The translations under genes and the position numbers were made by a program. The notes below the pieces were generated by a model that did not search any database, was not told the DNA's origin, and saw only the letters and a list, made by a program, of their open reading frames with translations. From positions 1 through 64,000 of the forward strand of contig CAJPNK010000004.1 of NCBI GenBank assembly GCA_905372095.1: a DNA stretch of 64,000 bases. The letters are read 5' to 3'. Source of the stretch: Candidatus Saccharimonadota bacterium (lineage in GTDB: Bacteria > Patescibacteriota > Saccharimonadia > Saccharimonadales > Saccharimonadaceae). This document shows positions 40,960 to 50,382 of the stretch, one piece after another (the stretch's first letter is position 1; each line of letters starts with the position of its first letter).

Positions 40960-42198
40960 ATGAGACTAAGTAAGAATTTTACTCGAACTATCAAGCAGGC
41001 GCCAGCTGACGAAGTGGCGCGTAACGCCCAGTTACTGATTCGTGCTGGTTACGTGCATAAAACGATGGCAGGTGTTTATTCATACTTGCCACTGGGACTA
41101 AAAGTGGTTGAGAATATTAAGCAAATTGTCCGCGAAGAGATGAATAAAATTGACAGTCAAGAGCTAGTCATGAGCACACTGCAGCGTAAAGAAACATGGC
41201 AGGAGACTGGGCGCTGGAGCGACGAGTTGGTCGATGTTTGGTTTAAGTCTCATCTGCAAGACGGCACTGAGGTCGGTTTCGGCTGGACGCACGAAGAGCC
41301 GATTGTTGATTTACTGCGTAATTATTTGAAGAGCTATAAGGATTTGCCAATTAGCGTTTACCAATTCCAGAACAAGCTGCGCAACGAGCTGCGCGCCAAA
41401 AGCGGTATTATGCGCGGCCGCGAGTTCGTTATGAAAGATATGTACTCGGTGCATGCCAGCAAAGAAGACTTGGATAAGTATTATAACGCCGCGATTGAGG
41501 CTTATAAGCGCTGCTATGACCGCTTTGGTATCGGTGATGAAACATATGTAACGTTTGCCTCGGGCGGAGCTTTCACTAAATTTAGCCACGAATTTCAGAC
41601 GATTTGTGACGCTGGCGAGGATTATATTTATCTGCACCGCGGCAAAAATATTGCCGTGAACGAGGAAGTTTTGGATGACGCTGTCAAGGAGCTGGATATT
41701 GACCGCAGCGAGCTAGAACGGGTCAAAACTGCCGAGGTTGGCAATATCTTTAACTTCGGTACGCAAAAGTCCGAGGAAATGCGCTTGGTATTTACTGACG
41801 CTGAGGGTGTAGAGCAGTACGCTTACATGGGCAGCTACGGTATCGGTATCACCCGGGTGATGGGCGTGATTGTTGAGAAATTTGCTGATGACAAGGGGCT
41901 GGTTTGGCCGGAAAATATTGCACCCGCTAAAGTGTATCTGGTACAAATTGGCAGCCAGTCGCGCGCTACGGCTGACGAACTCTATCAGAAGTTGCAATCT
42001 GCCGGAATCGAAACTATCTATGACGATCGCGACGAGCGTCCAGGGGTTAAATTTGCTGATGCCGAACTGCTGGGCATTCCGTATCGGGTGACGGTCAGCG
42101 ATCGCTTGCTTGATGATGGTAAATGGGAGGTGTCAACGCGCCAGACTGGCGAGCAACGGCTCTTGACGGCAGATGAGTTGCTTGCTACACTGAACTAA
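40960..42198 (+). CDS. proS: Prolyl-tRNA synthetase, short form
   Basis: 412 residues. Class II core: motif 1 region with GVYSYLPLGLKVVENI, motif 2 FQNKLRNELRAKSGIMRGREF (cut: RNELRAKSGIMRGREF), and motif 3 GSYGIGITRVMG, followed by the anticodon domain. The 180-residue INS editing domain of most bacterial ProRS is missing: motif 2 to motif 3 is joined by about 90 residues (the segment with GGAFTKFSHEFQTI and VGNIFNFGT). It may rely on a separate deacylase for Ala-tRNA-Pro. Confidence 0.95.
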   Translation: MRLSKNFTRTIKQAPADEVARNAQLLIRAGYVHKTMAGVYSYLPLGLKVVENIKQIVREEMNKIDSQELVMSTLQRKETWQETGRWSDELVDVWFKSHLQDGTEVGFGWTHEEPIVDLLRNYLKSYKDLPISVYQFQNKLRNELRAKSGIMRGREFVMKDMYSVHASKEDLDKYYNAAIEAYKRCYDRFGIGDETYVTFASGGAFTKFSHEFQTICDAGEDYIYLHRGKNIAVNEEVLDDAVKELDIDRSELERVKTAEVGNIFNFGTQKSEEMRLVFTDAEGVEQYAYMGSYGIGITRVMGVIVEKFADDKGLVWPENIAPAKVYLVQIGSQSRATADELYQKLQSAGIETIYDDRDERPGVKFADAELLGIPYRVTVSDRLLDDGKWEVSTRQTGEQRLLTADELLATLN

Positions 42199-42279
42199 TC
42201 TGAGTATTTTGTATTGGAGGGCTGGGGGTTTCTCTAGACAGAGGAAGTTTCGGGCGGTATAACGAAAGGAGTAAAACTC

Positions 42280-42735
42280 ATGAAAAAAGCATATCAGATC
42301 ACCGAGGATGGAAGAAAAGAGCTTGAAGAAGAGCTAGCTGCCTTGAAGGGTCGCCGCGGCGAGATTGCCGAGAAAATCGCTGAAGCACGCGGTTATGGCG
42401 ATCTGAGCGAAAATGCCGAGTATGATCAGGCGCGCGAAGAGCAAGGCCTAGTCGAGACGCGTATTGCCGAGATTGAGGATATTTTGCAGAACGCCGAGGA
42501 TATCAAGGGCGGTACCACTCACAAAGTTAGTTTGGGCAGTCGAGTGACGCTTGAATCTGGCGGTAAAATATTTGAATATACGGTTGTTGGCCCGGTTGAA
42601 GCCGATCCGCTGAATGGCAAAATTAGCGACGAATCGCCGCTGGGCGTGGCGCTAATTGATAAGGTAGTGGGCGATACCGCCGCTATTAACACACCCAAAG
42701 GCGAGACTATCTACGTAATCAAAGCAATTTCGTAG
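42280..42735 (+). CDS. greA: Transcription elongation factor GreA
   Basis: 151 residues. N-terminal coiled coil with the acidic tip GYGDLSENAEYD (Asp and Glu that reach the RNA polymerase active site), then a C-terminal FKBP-like domain (SDESPLGVALIDKVVGD). It rescues backtracked RNA polymerase. GAAAGGAG precedes ATG 42280. Confidence 0.96.
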   Translation: MKKAYQITEDGRKELEEELAALKGRRGEIAEKIAEARGYGDLSENAEYDQAREEQGLVETRIAEIEDILQNAEDIKGGTTHKVSLGSRVTLESGGKIFEYTVVGPVEADPLNGKISDESPLGVALIDKVVGDTAAINTPKGETIYVIKAIS

Positions 42736-42753
42736 CTACTAACAGGGGTGTGT

Positions 42754-42759
42754 TATAAT
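42754..42759 (+). promoter_or_regulatory. -10 element of lysS
   Basis: TATAAT, 8 bases before ATG 42768. No Shine-Dalgarno. Confidence 0.65.
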
Positions 42760-42767
42760 AAATAATT

Positions 42768-44270
42768 ATGGCTACACTGCAAGATTATCGAAATGAACGG
42801 TTACGAAAATTAGAAACCCTGCGTGAACTAGGCGTTGATCCGTATCCAGCGCGGTCGGAGCGGACGCATGGTTGCGGTGAGGTTTTAGCGCATTATGATG
42901 AGCTGGCGGGCCGGGAAGTGGTTGTGGCAGGTCGCATCGCTTCAATCCGCAGTTTTGGTAGGCTGGCGTTCATCAAACTGCGCGATCAGTCTGGTGAGGT
43001 GCAGCTATATTTGCAGCGCGATGATGTAGCGGAGTTGGATGCTAGCCGCGGCATGCTGGGCATGAAACAGCTGAAGCTTTTGGATACGGGTGATTTTGTC
43101 GAGGCGCGCGGAGTGATGACGACAACGCAGACTGGCGAAAAGTCGGTTGGCGTGCATGAGCTGCGACTACTAACCAAGTCGCTCAGGCCGATGCCAGAGA
43201 AATTGGAAAACAAAGAAGAACGCTTCCGTCGCCGCTATGTCGATATGAACGTTAATCCTGAAGTGCGCCAGCGGTTTGTTCGTCGCAGCAAGTTCTGGCA
43301 GGCGACGCGTGATTATCTGAACCAGCACGGCTTTACGGAGGTGAATGTGCCAGTGTTGGAGCATACGACTGGCGGCGCTGACGCTAATCCATTTGTGACG
43401 CATATGGACGCGCTGGACGACCAGCAGTTTTACTTGCGTATTTCTCACGAGTTACCGCTGAAGCGGTTGATTGGTGCTGGGTTTGAGAAGGTGTATGACC
43501 TCGGGCCGCGTTTTCGCAATGAGAACTATTCTGATGAGCATTTGCCAGAGCATATCGCCATGGAGTGGTACGCTGCGTATTGGGATTGGCGAGCTGGTAT
43601 GCGCTTCATGGAGGATATGTATAAATATGTATTGCAGGAAACGTTTGGCACGCTGCAGTTCCAGCTGGGCCGGTTCACGGTGGATATGAGCGGCGAGTGG
43701 GAAGTTTGGAATTACGCTGAGGTGATCAACAAACACTATGGAATTGATGTATATAATACAACGATTGACGAGGTAGCTGCCAAGTTGAAAGAACATGACT
43801 TGGAAGTGGAGAAGACCGATTCCATTCCGCGCAGTATCGATAAATTGTGGAAGAATATCCGTAAAGATGTGGCTGGGCCGGTGTGGTTGGTGAATACGCC
43901 AAAGTTTATTAGTCCACTGTCTAAGACCAACCCTGAAAATCCACAGACGGTGGAGCGTTTCCAGCCGATTATTGCCGGGTCAGAGCTAGGAAATGGTTTT
44001 TCTGAGCTGAATGACCCGATTGATCAGCTGAATCGTTTTGTTGAGCAGCAACAGATGCGTGATGCGGGCGATGACGAGGCGATGATGCTAGATATCGATT
44101 ATGTCGAGATGTTGGAATACGGTATGCCGCCAGCGTGCGGTTGGGGTTATTCTGAGCGGGTATTTTGGATTTTTGAAGGTGTAACTGCCCGCGAGGGCGT
44201 GCCGTTCCCGCAGCTAAGAAGCGAGATTGACGAGACGACGCGGGCGATTTATCCAGAAATGAAGTTATAG
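42768..44270 (+). CDS. lysS: Lysyl-tRNA synthetase, class II
   Basis: 500 residues. N-terminal OB anticodon-binding domain (VVVAGRIASIRSFGRLAFIK), then the class II core: motif 1 around VRRSKFWQATRDYLNQHGF, motif 2 FRNENYSDEHLPEHIAMEWY (FRNENYS then HIAMEWY), and motif 3 near the C-terminus (GWGYSERVFWIF). The motif 3 region deviates from the usual GxGxDRL, reading GWGYSERV, which is worth a check. Confidence 0.92.
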   Translation: MATLQDYRNERLRKLETLRELGVDPYPARSERTHGCGEVLAHYDELAGREVVVAGRIASIRSFGRLAFIKLRDQSGEVQLYLQRDDVAELDASRGMLGMKQLKLLDTGDFVEARGVMTTTQTGEKSVGVHELRLLTKSLRPMPEKLENKEERFRRRYVDMNVNPEVRQRFVRRSKFWQATRDYLNQHGFTEVNVPVLEHTTGGADANPFVTHMDALDDQQFYLRISHELPLKRLIGAGFEKVYDLGPRFRNENYSDEHLPEHIAMEWYAAYWDWRAGMRFMEDMYKYVLQETFGTLQFQLGRFTVDMSGEWEVWNYAEVINKHYGIDVYNTTIDEVAAKLKEHDLEVEKTDSIPRSIDKLWKNIRKDVAGPVWLVNTPKFISPLSKTNPENPQTVERFQPIIAGSELGNGFSELNDPIDQLNRFVEQQQMRDAGDDEAMMLDIDYVEMLEYGMPPACGWGYSERVFWIFEGVTAREGVPFPQLRSEIDETTRAIYPEMKL

Positions 44271-44303
44271 CTTTTGAGTTGTCGATACTATCGGTATCTT
44301 GGC

Positions 44304-44600
44304 TTAGGCGGCCATTTTCTCGCTATCCTCAGCTAGCTCGCCGAGCAAGATATCGATTTCATCAGACACAATATCTGCAAAGTCTGGCACATTGGCGCGT
44401 ACCCAATCGACGATAGTCTCGTCGCTGGCTTCTTGCATGTGCGATAGTTCTTCGGCTTGCTCTGGCGATAGCTCGAGGACGATTTCGTTGATGACGCGTT
44501 CTTCTAGTGTCGATTCAAAATGGTCGGCAAGCGATTGGAAATCTTCGTCTGATAGATTGATTCCTAAATCTGCGAGGAGACTACGGCTTAAAATTGGCAT
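44304..44600 (-). CDS. DUF5663-like small acidic protein (third copy)
   Basis: 98 residues. Starts MPILSRSLLADLGINLSDEDF and contains LELSPEQAEELSHMQEASD, the same arrangement as the genes at 1904 and 2376, but it lacks their C-terminal third. Shine-Dalgarno AAAGGA precedes ATG 44600. It follows the coiled-coil gene by 30 bases, repeating the pairing seen at the start of the window. Function unknown. Confidence 0.75.
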   Translation of the reverse strand: MPILSRSLLADLGINLSDEDFQSLADHFESTLEERVINEIVLELSPEQAEELSHMQEASDETIVDWVRANVPDFADIVSDEIDILLGELAEDSEKMAA

Positions 44601-44630
44601 GATGTTATCCTTTCTTTTTCTGTTTTAAGT

Positions 44631-45962
44631 TTAGACAAAGGTATTTTCGACGCTACGGTCTCTAGCTTGCTGGGTTGCTTTGGCTTTCTTCTTTGCAGCA
44701 ATCTCGTTTTGCACGCTGGCTTCAAGGGCTTTACCGGTATTTTCGACGTCTTTTTGAGCTTGAATCAGCGACTGCGCAAGTTGCGTCTCCTGTCGCTGCA
44801 GCTCAGCTAGACGCTTATTGTAGTCGGCGATTGCTTTCTCCATATTTTCTTGTTGTTGCTGAGCCTTGACGGCTTCGTACATTGCTGCAAATTTGTTGGC
44901 GCTATCATCGGATAGCGAGTCGGCTTTTTCTTGAAGCTTAGCTGCATTCTCTCTGACCGAAACCAGGTCTGACTCCATGTTGGCGATTTCTCCAGCTTGC
45001 TGGCGCATACTATTTAGCTCGGTTCTGGTCTGCTGAAGCTGTCCGCCAATTGATTCAACTCGATTTTGCGCGTCAGCAGAAGCTCGCTCGGCGTATCGCG
45101 CTTGCCAGCTAGCCTCTTGCGAGTTTTTGTTGGCTTCGACGGCGTTCAGAAGGGCGCTAGCGATGCGGCGGCGTTGATCTTCTGGTATAGAATTGATGTG
45201 TTCTTTGGTTGCTCTTGCAGCTTCTAAATGGCTAGCACCTTGCTGGCGAAACTCACGACGAAGAGCTCTGCGGGTGAGGGCCTCATTTCGGCGCATGGCT
45301 AACTTGGCAATAGCTTCTTTACGGCGTGATTCCATATTGTTTTTGACGTCATCCAGACGTCCAACTATCTGTTTTCTGTGACTCTCGTATCTAGTTTTGC
45401 TTCTATTAAATCGGCGCTCAGCTTTATATAATCTTTTCTCGCGTAACCTCCTAAGCGGGTTTTTGGGACTAAGATGAGCAACCGCCTCAGCCTTCTTCTT
45501 GCGGCGGTTATACGAGCTTTCAGCAAATCTGCATGCTAGATGTCTTGCTAAGAGTCTTGGTGTATCTTTCATGTTCGCCACGCTCGCTTGCGCGTACTCA
45601 ATAACCCCCTTGCGTGCATTACTAGCTTTTTCGACTAATTGCCGAACTGGATAGTGTCTACCTAGAAGCTCTTGATCGGTGCGCAGTGTCTCGTTAGCCT
45701 GCACTTCGGCGGCGTTTTCAGCGCTTTCTCGGCCAGGTTTGACGTCTCCGTACTCGGCACCGCTTTCTTGGCCAGATTCAGGATCGGTGCTATCGCCAGA
45801 CTCGCGATTAGGTCTGAGCGACTCGTCAAATTCGGTGCCGCCAGCAAAGGCATCCAAGTCTTCCTCAAGCTCTCTGGCTTGGTCTTCTGGTAGTGGCGGT
45901 AGCTCTGAATCTGTCGAGCCTGGGCTTCCGCCTGCATTTACCTCGAATGATCTCGTGCGCAT
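44631..45962 (-). CDS. Large coiled-coil protein, unknown function
   Basis: 443 residues. An acidic, disordered N-terminus (about 1-95, with PPLPEDQARELEEDLDAF), a basic Arg/Lys-rich middle (about 140-250, RRKKKAEA, RREFRQQG), and a long Gln/Ala/Glu coiled coil to the end (about 270-435). No signal peptide or membrane helix. It carries AAGGA and a leader before ATG 45962. It pairs with the DUF5663-like gene downstream, like the repeat protein at 3-1865. A structural or nucleic-acid-binding scaffold is a guess. Confidence 0.75.
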   Translation of the reverse strand: MRTRSFEVNAGGSPGSTDSELPPLPEDQARELEEDLDAFAGGTEFDESLRPNRESGDSTDPESGQESGAEYGDVKPGRESAENAAEVQANETLRTDQELLGRHYPVRQLVEKASNARKGVIEYAQASVANMKDTPRLLARHLACRFAESSYNRRKKKAEAVAHLSPKNPLRRLREKRLYKAERRFNRSKTRYESHRKQIVGRLDDVKNNMESRRKEAIAKLAMRRNEALTRRALRREFRQQGASHLEAARATKEHINSIPEDQRRRIASALLNAVEANKNSQEASWQARYAERASADAQNRVESIGGQLQQTRTELNSMRQQAGEIANMESDLVSVRENAAKLQEKADSLSDDSANKFAAMYEAVKAQQQQENMEKAIADYNKRLAELQRQETQLAQSLIQAQKDVENTGKALEASVQNEIAAKKKAKATQQARDRSVENTFV

Positions 45963-46091
45963 TTTTTATTCCTTTTTTATTTTTGTCTGACTTTCTATAT
46001 AACTTATAGCAAAAAATCACGCTTATGTCAATATTTTTAGTATAAAAAGGGCAAAAATAGCTGAGATTTTTGCCGAGGCGGCTGCAGATGC

Positions 46092-46097
46092 TATACT
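46092..46097 (+). promoter_or_regulatory. -10 element of uppP
   Basis: TATACT, 10 bases before ATG 46108. No Shine-Dalgarno. Confidence 0.55.
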
Positions 46098-46107
46098 ATT
46101 AAATATT

Positions 46108-46944
46108 ATGGAATGGTGGCAGGCTATTATATTGGGTATTGTCGAGGGAGTAACGGAGTTTTTGCCAGTGTCGTCGACCGGGCATTTGACGATTGTCGAG
46201 AAATTGATGGGTATGCGGATCAACGACCCGAGTTTGACGGCTTTTACGGCTATTATTCAAATTGGCGCTATCGCTGCAGCGATAATTTATTTCCGAGATG
46301 ATATTTGGCGGGTGCTAAGCGCTTGGTGGCGCGGTTTGTGGTGGAAGCGGGCGCGGCGGCAGTTTGACTACAAATACGGCTGGGCAATTATTATTGGATC
46401 GCTGCCGATTGCGGCTATCGGTTATGCTCTCAAAAATGAGGTCGAGACAGTGTTGCGCAGTTTATGGTTTGTGGCCTTTGCGCTGATTGGTTGGAGCCTG
46501 GTGATGTGGCTAGCCGACAAATGCAGCGCTGTGCGGCGCGGCGAGCGGCAGACAACTTGGCGGGATACGCTGGCTATTGGTTTGGGGCAGTGCTTAGCGC
46601 TGATTCCAGGCGTGTCGCGCTCAGGAGCAACGATTTCAGTGGGACTATTCCGCGGTTTTGATCGGGTAACGGTGACGAAATTAAGCTTCTTTTTGGGTAT
46701 TCCAGCCTTGGTGGCGGCAGGTTTGCTAGAGGCGATGACCGCTTACAAATACATTGGCGGCGGCGTCGGCTGGGTATCGACAATTTTGGCGACAGCGGTG
46801 GCTTTTGCGGTTGGCTATTGGTCGATTGCTTGGCTGCTGAAATTTGTCGCCGGCAATGACTTTTCGTTATTTATTCGGTACCGCATCGGTTTGGGTGTGA
46901 TAATTATATTATTGCTAACGACTGGCGTAATAACGGCGATATAA
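46108..46944 (+). CDS. uppP: Undecaprenyl-diphosphatase (BacA/UppP)
   Basis: 278 residues, about eight membrane helices. It recycles the C55 carrier. Motifs: GIVEGVTEFLPVSSTGH (about 10-26, with Glu and Ser catalytic residues) and the second repeat PGVSRSGATI (about 168-177). It works with uppS and murD in wall synthesis. The MacB-like ABC pair follows after 13 bases with AAGGAGG. Confidence 0.96.
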   Translation: MEWWQAIILGIVEGVTEFLPVSSTGHLTIVEKLMGMRINDPSLTAFTAIIQIGAIAAAIIYFRDDIWRVLSAWWRGLWWKRARRQFDYKYGWAIIIGSLPIAAIGYALKNEVETVLRSLWFVAFALIGWSLVMWLADKCSAVRRGERQTTWRDTLAIGLGQCLALIPGVSRSGATISVGLFRGFDRVTVTKLSFFLGIPALVAAGLLEAMTAYKYIGGGVGWVSTILATAVAFAVGYWSIAWLLKFVAGNDFSLFIRYRIGLGVIIILLLTTGVITAI

Positions 46945-46957
46945 GGAGGAAAGCTGA

Positions 46958-47689
46958 ATGATAGAAGTCAAAAACATTACTAAAATATATGGCAAAAAGA
47001 AGAATGCTTTTACGGCGCTGGATGATGTTAGCTTGAATATTGAAGAGGGCTCGAGCGTGGCTATTTTAGGTAAGTCCGGTAGTGGTAAATCGACGCTGAT
47101 GCATGCGATTTCTGGGCTAGACAAGCCGCAAAAGGGCAGGGTGTTAATTGACGGCGAAGACATTTTGCGGCTGAAGCCGCGGGCCACCGACAAATTTCGG
47201 GCGCAGAAGATGGGTTTTATCTTCCAGAGTTTCTTCGTTGAGGGCGGCGAGAGCTGTTACGATAATGTCAGTTTGGCGTTAGAGACGGCGGGCGTGGCGA
47301 GAATCGGCCGCAAGAAACGGATCATTGAAGCTCTGGAAGCGGTTGATTTGGGCAATAAGATTAAGTCGCGCGCCAAAGACCTTTCAGGCGGGCAAAAGCA
47401 GCGCCTGGCGATTGCTCGAGCGATTGTTGGCCGGCCGCAGATTCTATTTGCCGACGAGCCGACGGGCAACCTCGATTCGGCGACCTCAAAGGTAATCGAG
47501 GATTTGTTATTTAATTATTGTAAAGAAAACAACGCTACGCTAATTATCGTGACTCACGATGAAGATTTAGCGCAAAAATGCCAGCGGGTGATTCATATCA
47601 AAGATGGCAAAATTGAATCGGATTCTGCTGCCGAGAAATCGGCTGCTAAAAATAAGTCGACTAGCAAGCTTACAGAGGAGGAAAAATAA
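46958..47689 (+). CDS. ABC transporter ATPase, MacB/LolD type
   Basis: 243 residues. Walker A GKSGSGKST (about 39-47), the Q-loop FQSFFVEGG (about 90-98, longer than usual), signature LSGGQKQR (about 145-152), Walker B ILFADEPTGN (about 165-174), and H-loop THDE. A Lys/Ser-rich tail follows. It pairs with the FtsX-like permease downstream (shared base in TAATG). The class exports peptides or antimicrobials, or extracts lipoproteins. Confidence 0.93.
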   Translation: MIEVKNITKIYGKKKNAFTALDDVSLNIEEGSSVAILGKSGSGKSTLMHAISGLDKPQKGRVLIDGEDILRLKPRATDKFRAQKMGFIFQSFFVEGGESCYDNVSLALETAGVARIGRKKRIIEALEAVDLGNKIKSRAKDLSGGQKQRLAIARAIVGRPQILFADEPTGNLDSATSKVIEDLLFNYCKENNATLIIVTHDEDLAQKCQRVIHIKDGKIESDSAAEKSAAKNKSTSKLTEEEK

Positions 47690-49056
47690 TGAAAACTACC
47701 GATATCGTGGCTAGAGCCGGCCGTAATTTGCGCCGCGCCAAAATGCGGACAATTTTGACAAGCGTGGCTATTGCTGTCGGCGGCTTCGCGATTATGGCTA
47801 GCCTGATGGTAGGGGAGGGTGCTAGGCAATATGTCGACCGGATTATTAACAGTAATATTGATCCAAACGGCTTAATCATTTCTAAGGACAAGCGGGTTAC
47901 TACTGCTGGATCAGCGGTAGGCGGTAGAAGCGAATTAACTGAATATAATCCTAATGCGGCGTCGTATTACGGCCAAGAGTACGATACGCTTACTCAGAGT
48001 GATATTGAAAAATTGCGCCAGCGCAAAGATCTTAAAAATGTTGAGCCGAACTATCAGCTGCGGCCAAAATATGTAGCATTTAGCGTGAAGAATGATAAGA
48101 AATATGTAGCCCAAGTTATGATGCGCGACAATACTTTGCAGCTAGAATCTGCAGCTGGCCGCGAGATTAAGTCGGGAACAAAGCTGGCGCCAGGAGAGGC
48201 AATTATACCAGAGAGCTACACTGAGAAACTGGGCAAAACGGCGTCAGAAATGGTTGGTTCGATGTTAACAATTACAGTTAACCAGCAGCCGCAACAGGCT
48301 GATACTGAGACAATTCAGAAAGCGTACATCGATAAGGGCGAAGAAGGCGTCAAGGAGCTTCTTGGCGGTAAGACGCTAAATAAGCAATTCAAAATTGTAG
48401 CGGTTGTCAAGAAATCGCCAGACCAGATGGCTAGTCGGCCAAATCTGTATATTGATTCGAGCGATGCTAAGGAATTAACGGACTTCAGTACTGCCGGAAC
48501 TGATGCTTATCAAAAGTATATTTTTGCTAATGCGACAGCCACGGGTGGTAAAACTCCCGAGGAAGTTCGCGACAGCTTGAAGGACGCTGGCTATTCGTCG
48601 ATGACTTCGAAAGATGTACAGAGCATGATTTTTACTTTCGTAAATATTTTGCAAACTATTGTGATGGGTTTTGGTATTTTGGCTTTGGTGGTGAGTGTGT
48701 TCGGGATTATTAACACTATGTATATTTCGGTGCTCGAGCGGACGCAGCAGATTGGTCTGATGAAAGCTTTGGGTGCGTCAAAACGTGATATCGGGCGGTT
48801 GTTCCGCTACGAAGCAGCTTGGGTTGGCTTTTTGGGCGGTATGATCGGTGTGCTAGGTGCTTGGGGTATTGGTACGCTAGCGAATCCGGCGATTTCTAAG
48901 GCGTTGGGTCTAGGCAAGCACGATTTGCTGATCTTCCAGCCGCTAGACGCTGTCGTTGTAGTGTTGTCTCTGATGTTGGTGGCAATTGTAGCTGGCTGGT
49001 TGCCGAGCCGCAAGGCGGCGAAACTTGATCCGATTGAGGCGCTGCGAACAGAGTAA
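47689..49056 (+). CDS. ABC transporter permease, MacB/FtsX type
   Basis: 455 residues. Membrane helix 1 (about 20-42), a large extracellular MacB-like domain (about 45-315), then three helices (about 320-345, 375-395, 420-440) with the FtsX-like motif ISVLERTQQIGLMKALGASKRDI (cut: ERTQQIGLMKALGAS). No cytoplasmic partner other than the upstream ATPase. Substrate not readable. Confidence 0.92.
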   Translation: MKTTDIVARAGRNLRRAKMRTILTSVAIAVGGFAIMASLMVGEGARQYVDRIINSNIDPNGLIISKDKRVTTAGSAVGGRSELTEYNPNAASYYGQEYDTLTQSDIEKLRQRKDLKNVEPNYQLRPKYVAFSVKNDKKYVAQVMMRDNTLQLESAAGREIKSGTKLAPGEAIIPESYTEKLGKTASEMVGSMLTITVNQQPQQADTETIQKAYIDKGEEGVKELLGGKTLNKQFKIVAVVKKSPDQMASRPNLYIDSSDAKELTDFSTAGTDAYQKYIFANATATGGKTPEEVRDSLKDAGYSSMTSKDVQSMIFTFVNILQTIVMGFGILALVVSVFGIINTMYISVLERTQQIGLMKALGASKRDIGRLFRYEAAWVGFLGGMIGVLGAWGIGTLANPAISKALGLGKHDLLIFQPLDAVVVVLSLMLVAIVAGWLPSRKAAKLDPIEALRTE

Positions 49057-49122
49057 TTTACAGCGAAATAAGTTGGTCTGGTACGATTAATAGATTCGTT
49101 GGCGTACGGTATCGCGAGATGA

Positions 49123-49128
49123 TATACT
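49123..49128 (+). promoter_or_regulatory. -10 element of serS
   Basis: TATACT, 6 bases before ATG 49135. No Shine-Dalgarno. Confidence 0.55.
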
Positions 49129-49134
49129 AATGCT

Positions 49135-50382
49135 ATGCTAGATATTCGCTATATTCGAGAACACGCCGATCGCGTTCAGGAATCGGCAAAAAATAAAGGC
49201 TACAATGACGTATCGATTGCTCGTTTGCTAGACACTGATGAGCGGCGACGGCGTTTACAGCAGCAGGTCGATGAACTGCGAACGCGGCGGAACGAGATCG
49301 CTGGCCAGATGAAGGGCGGTAAACCAGCGCCAGAGCTGATTGAGCAGGGCAGGGCCTTGAAAGAAGAGCTAGCGAAACTAGAGAGCGATTTGCGCGATAT
49401 CGAAGCAGATTTTCAAGCGCAGATGGACGCGGTGCCTAATATAACGCTTGATGACGTGCCGCTTGGCGGTGAAGCAGATAGCGTGGAGATTAAAACGTGG
49501 GGTGATAAGGGCCAATCTGCCGAGGATCATTTAGCTTTTGCAGCTGGCCGCGATTGGCTTGACTTTGAGCGCGGTGCCAAGGTGGCTGGCACGAAATTCT
49601 ACTACATCAAGGGCGATTTGATGCTGCTAGAGAACGCGATCTATCAGTATGCGCTGAACCTGTTGATTTCTAAAGGATTTACTCCGATGACGGTGCCGCA
49701 TATGGTGTCGGGCCGGGTGGCGCGCGGTTCCGGTTTTGCTCCGAAGAGCGACAAAGAAAGCAATGAGTATTTCATCGACGGCGAAGATGTCATGCTAATT
49801 GGTACGGCCGAGGCGCCGCTGACTGGCTTTCATGCTGACGAAATAATCGACGAGAAAAATCTGCCGCTGCTCTATGCTGGCTATAGCCCTTGCTACCGCA
49901 AAGAAGCGGGTGCAGCTGGCAAGTTTAGTCGCGGACTATTCCGCGTACACCAGTTCAATAAGCTGGAAATGTATATCTTTTGTACGCCAGAACAATCAGT
50001 CCAAATGCACGAAAAAATCTTGTCGATTGAGGAAGAAATTTGGCAAAACTTAGGCGTGCCGTACCATGTGGTGAATATCGCGGCTGGCGACCTCGGTGCG
50101 CCAGCAGCCAAAAAATATGATATCGAGTACTGGTCGCCAGTCGATAACCAGTATCGCGAGTTGACTAGCTGCTCGAATTGTACTGATTTTCAGGCGCGTA
50201 ATCTCAATATTCGCGTGCGCCGCAGCGACGGCTCGCTGCAGGTACTTCACACGCTTAACGGTACAGCGGTGAGCTTGGCGCGCTCGCTAGTAGCAATCAT
50301 CGAGAATTACCAGACCGATGACGGTAAGCTGCGCGTGCCAGAGGTGCTGCAGCCATATCTGGGTAGTCGCGAGGAGTTGTGA
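49135..50382 (+). CDS. serS: Seryl-tRNA synthetase
   Basis: 415 residues. Long N-terminal coiled-coil arm that binds the tRNA-Ser variable arm (about 30-105), then the class II core with TAEAPLTGFHADEI, motif 2 YRKEAGAAGKFSRGLFRVHQF (YRKEAG then GLFRVHQF), SCSNCTDFQARNLNIR, and motif 3 LNGTAVSLARSLVAIIE. Normal length. Its stop overlaps the pyrD start. Confidence 0.97.
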   Translation: MLDIRYIREHADRVQESAKNKGYNDVSIARLLDTDERRRRLQQQVDELRTRRNEIAGQMKGGKPAPELIEQGRALKEELAKLESDLRDIEADFQAQMDAVPNITLDDVPLGGEADSVEIKTWGDKGQSAEDHLAFAAGRDWLDFERGAKVAGTKFYYIKGDLMLLENAIYQYALNLLISKGFTPMTVPHMVSGRVARGSGFAPKSDKESNEYFIDGEDVMLIGTAEAPLTGFHADEIIDEKNLPLLYAGYSPCYRKEAGAAGKFSRGLFRVHQFNKLEMYIFCTPEQSVQMHEKILSIEEEIWQNLGVPYHVVNIAAGDLGAPAAKKYDIEYWSPVDNQYRELTSCSNCTDFQARNLNIRVRRSDGSLQVLHTLNGTAVSLARSLVAIIENYQTDDGKLRVPEVLQPYLGSREEL

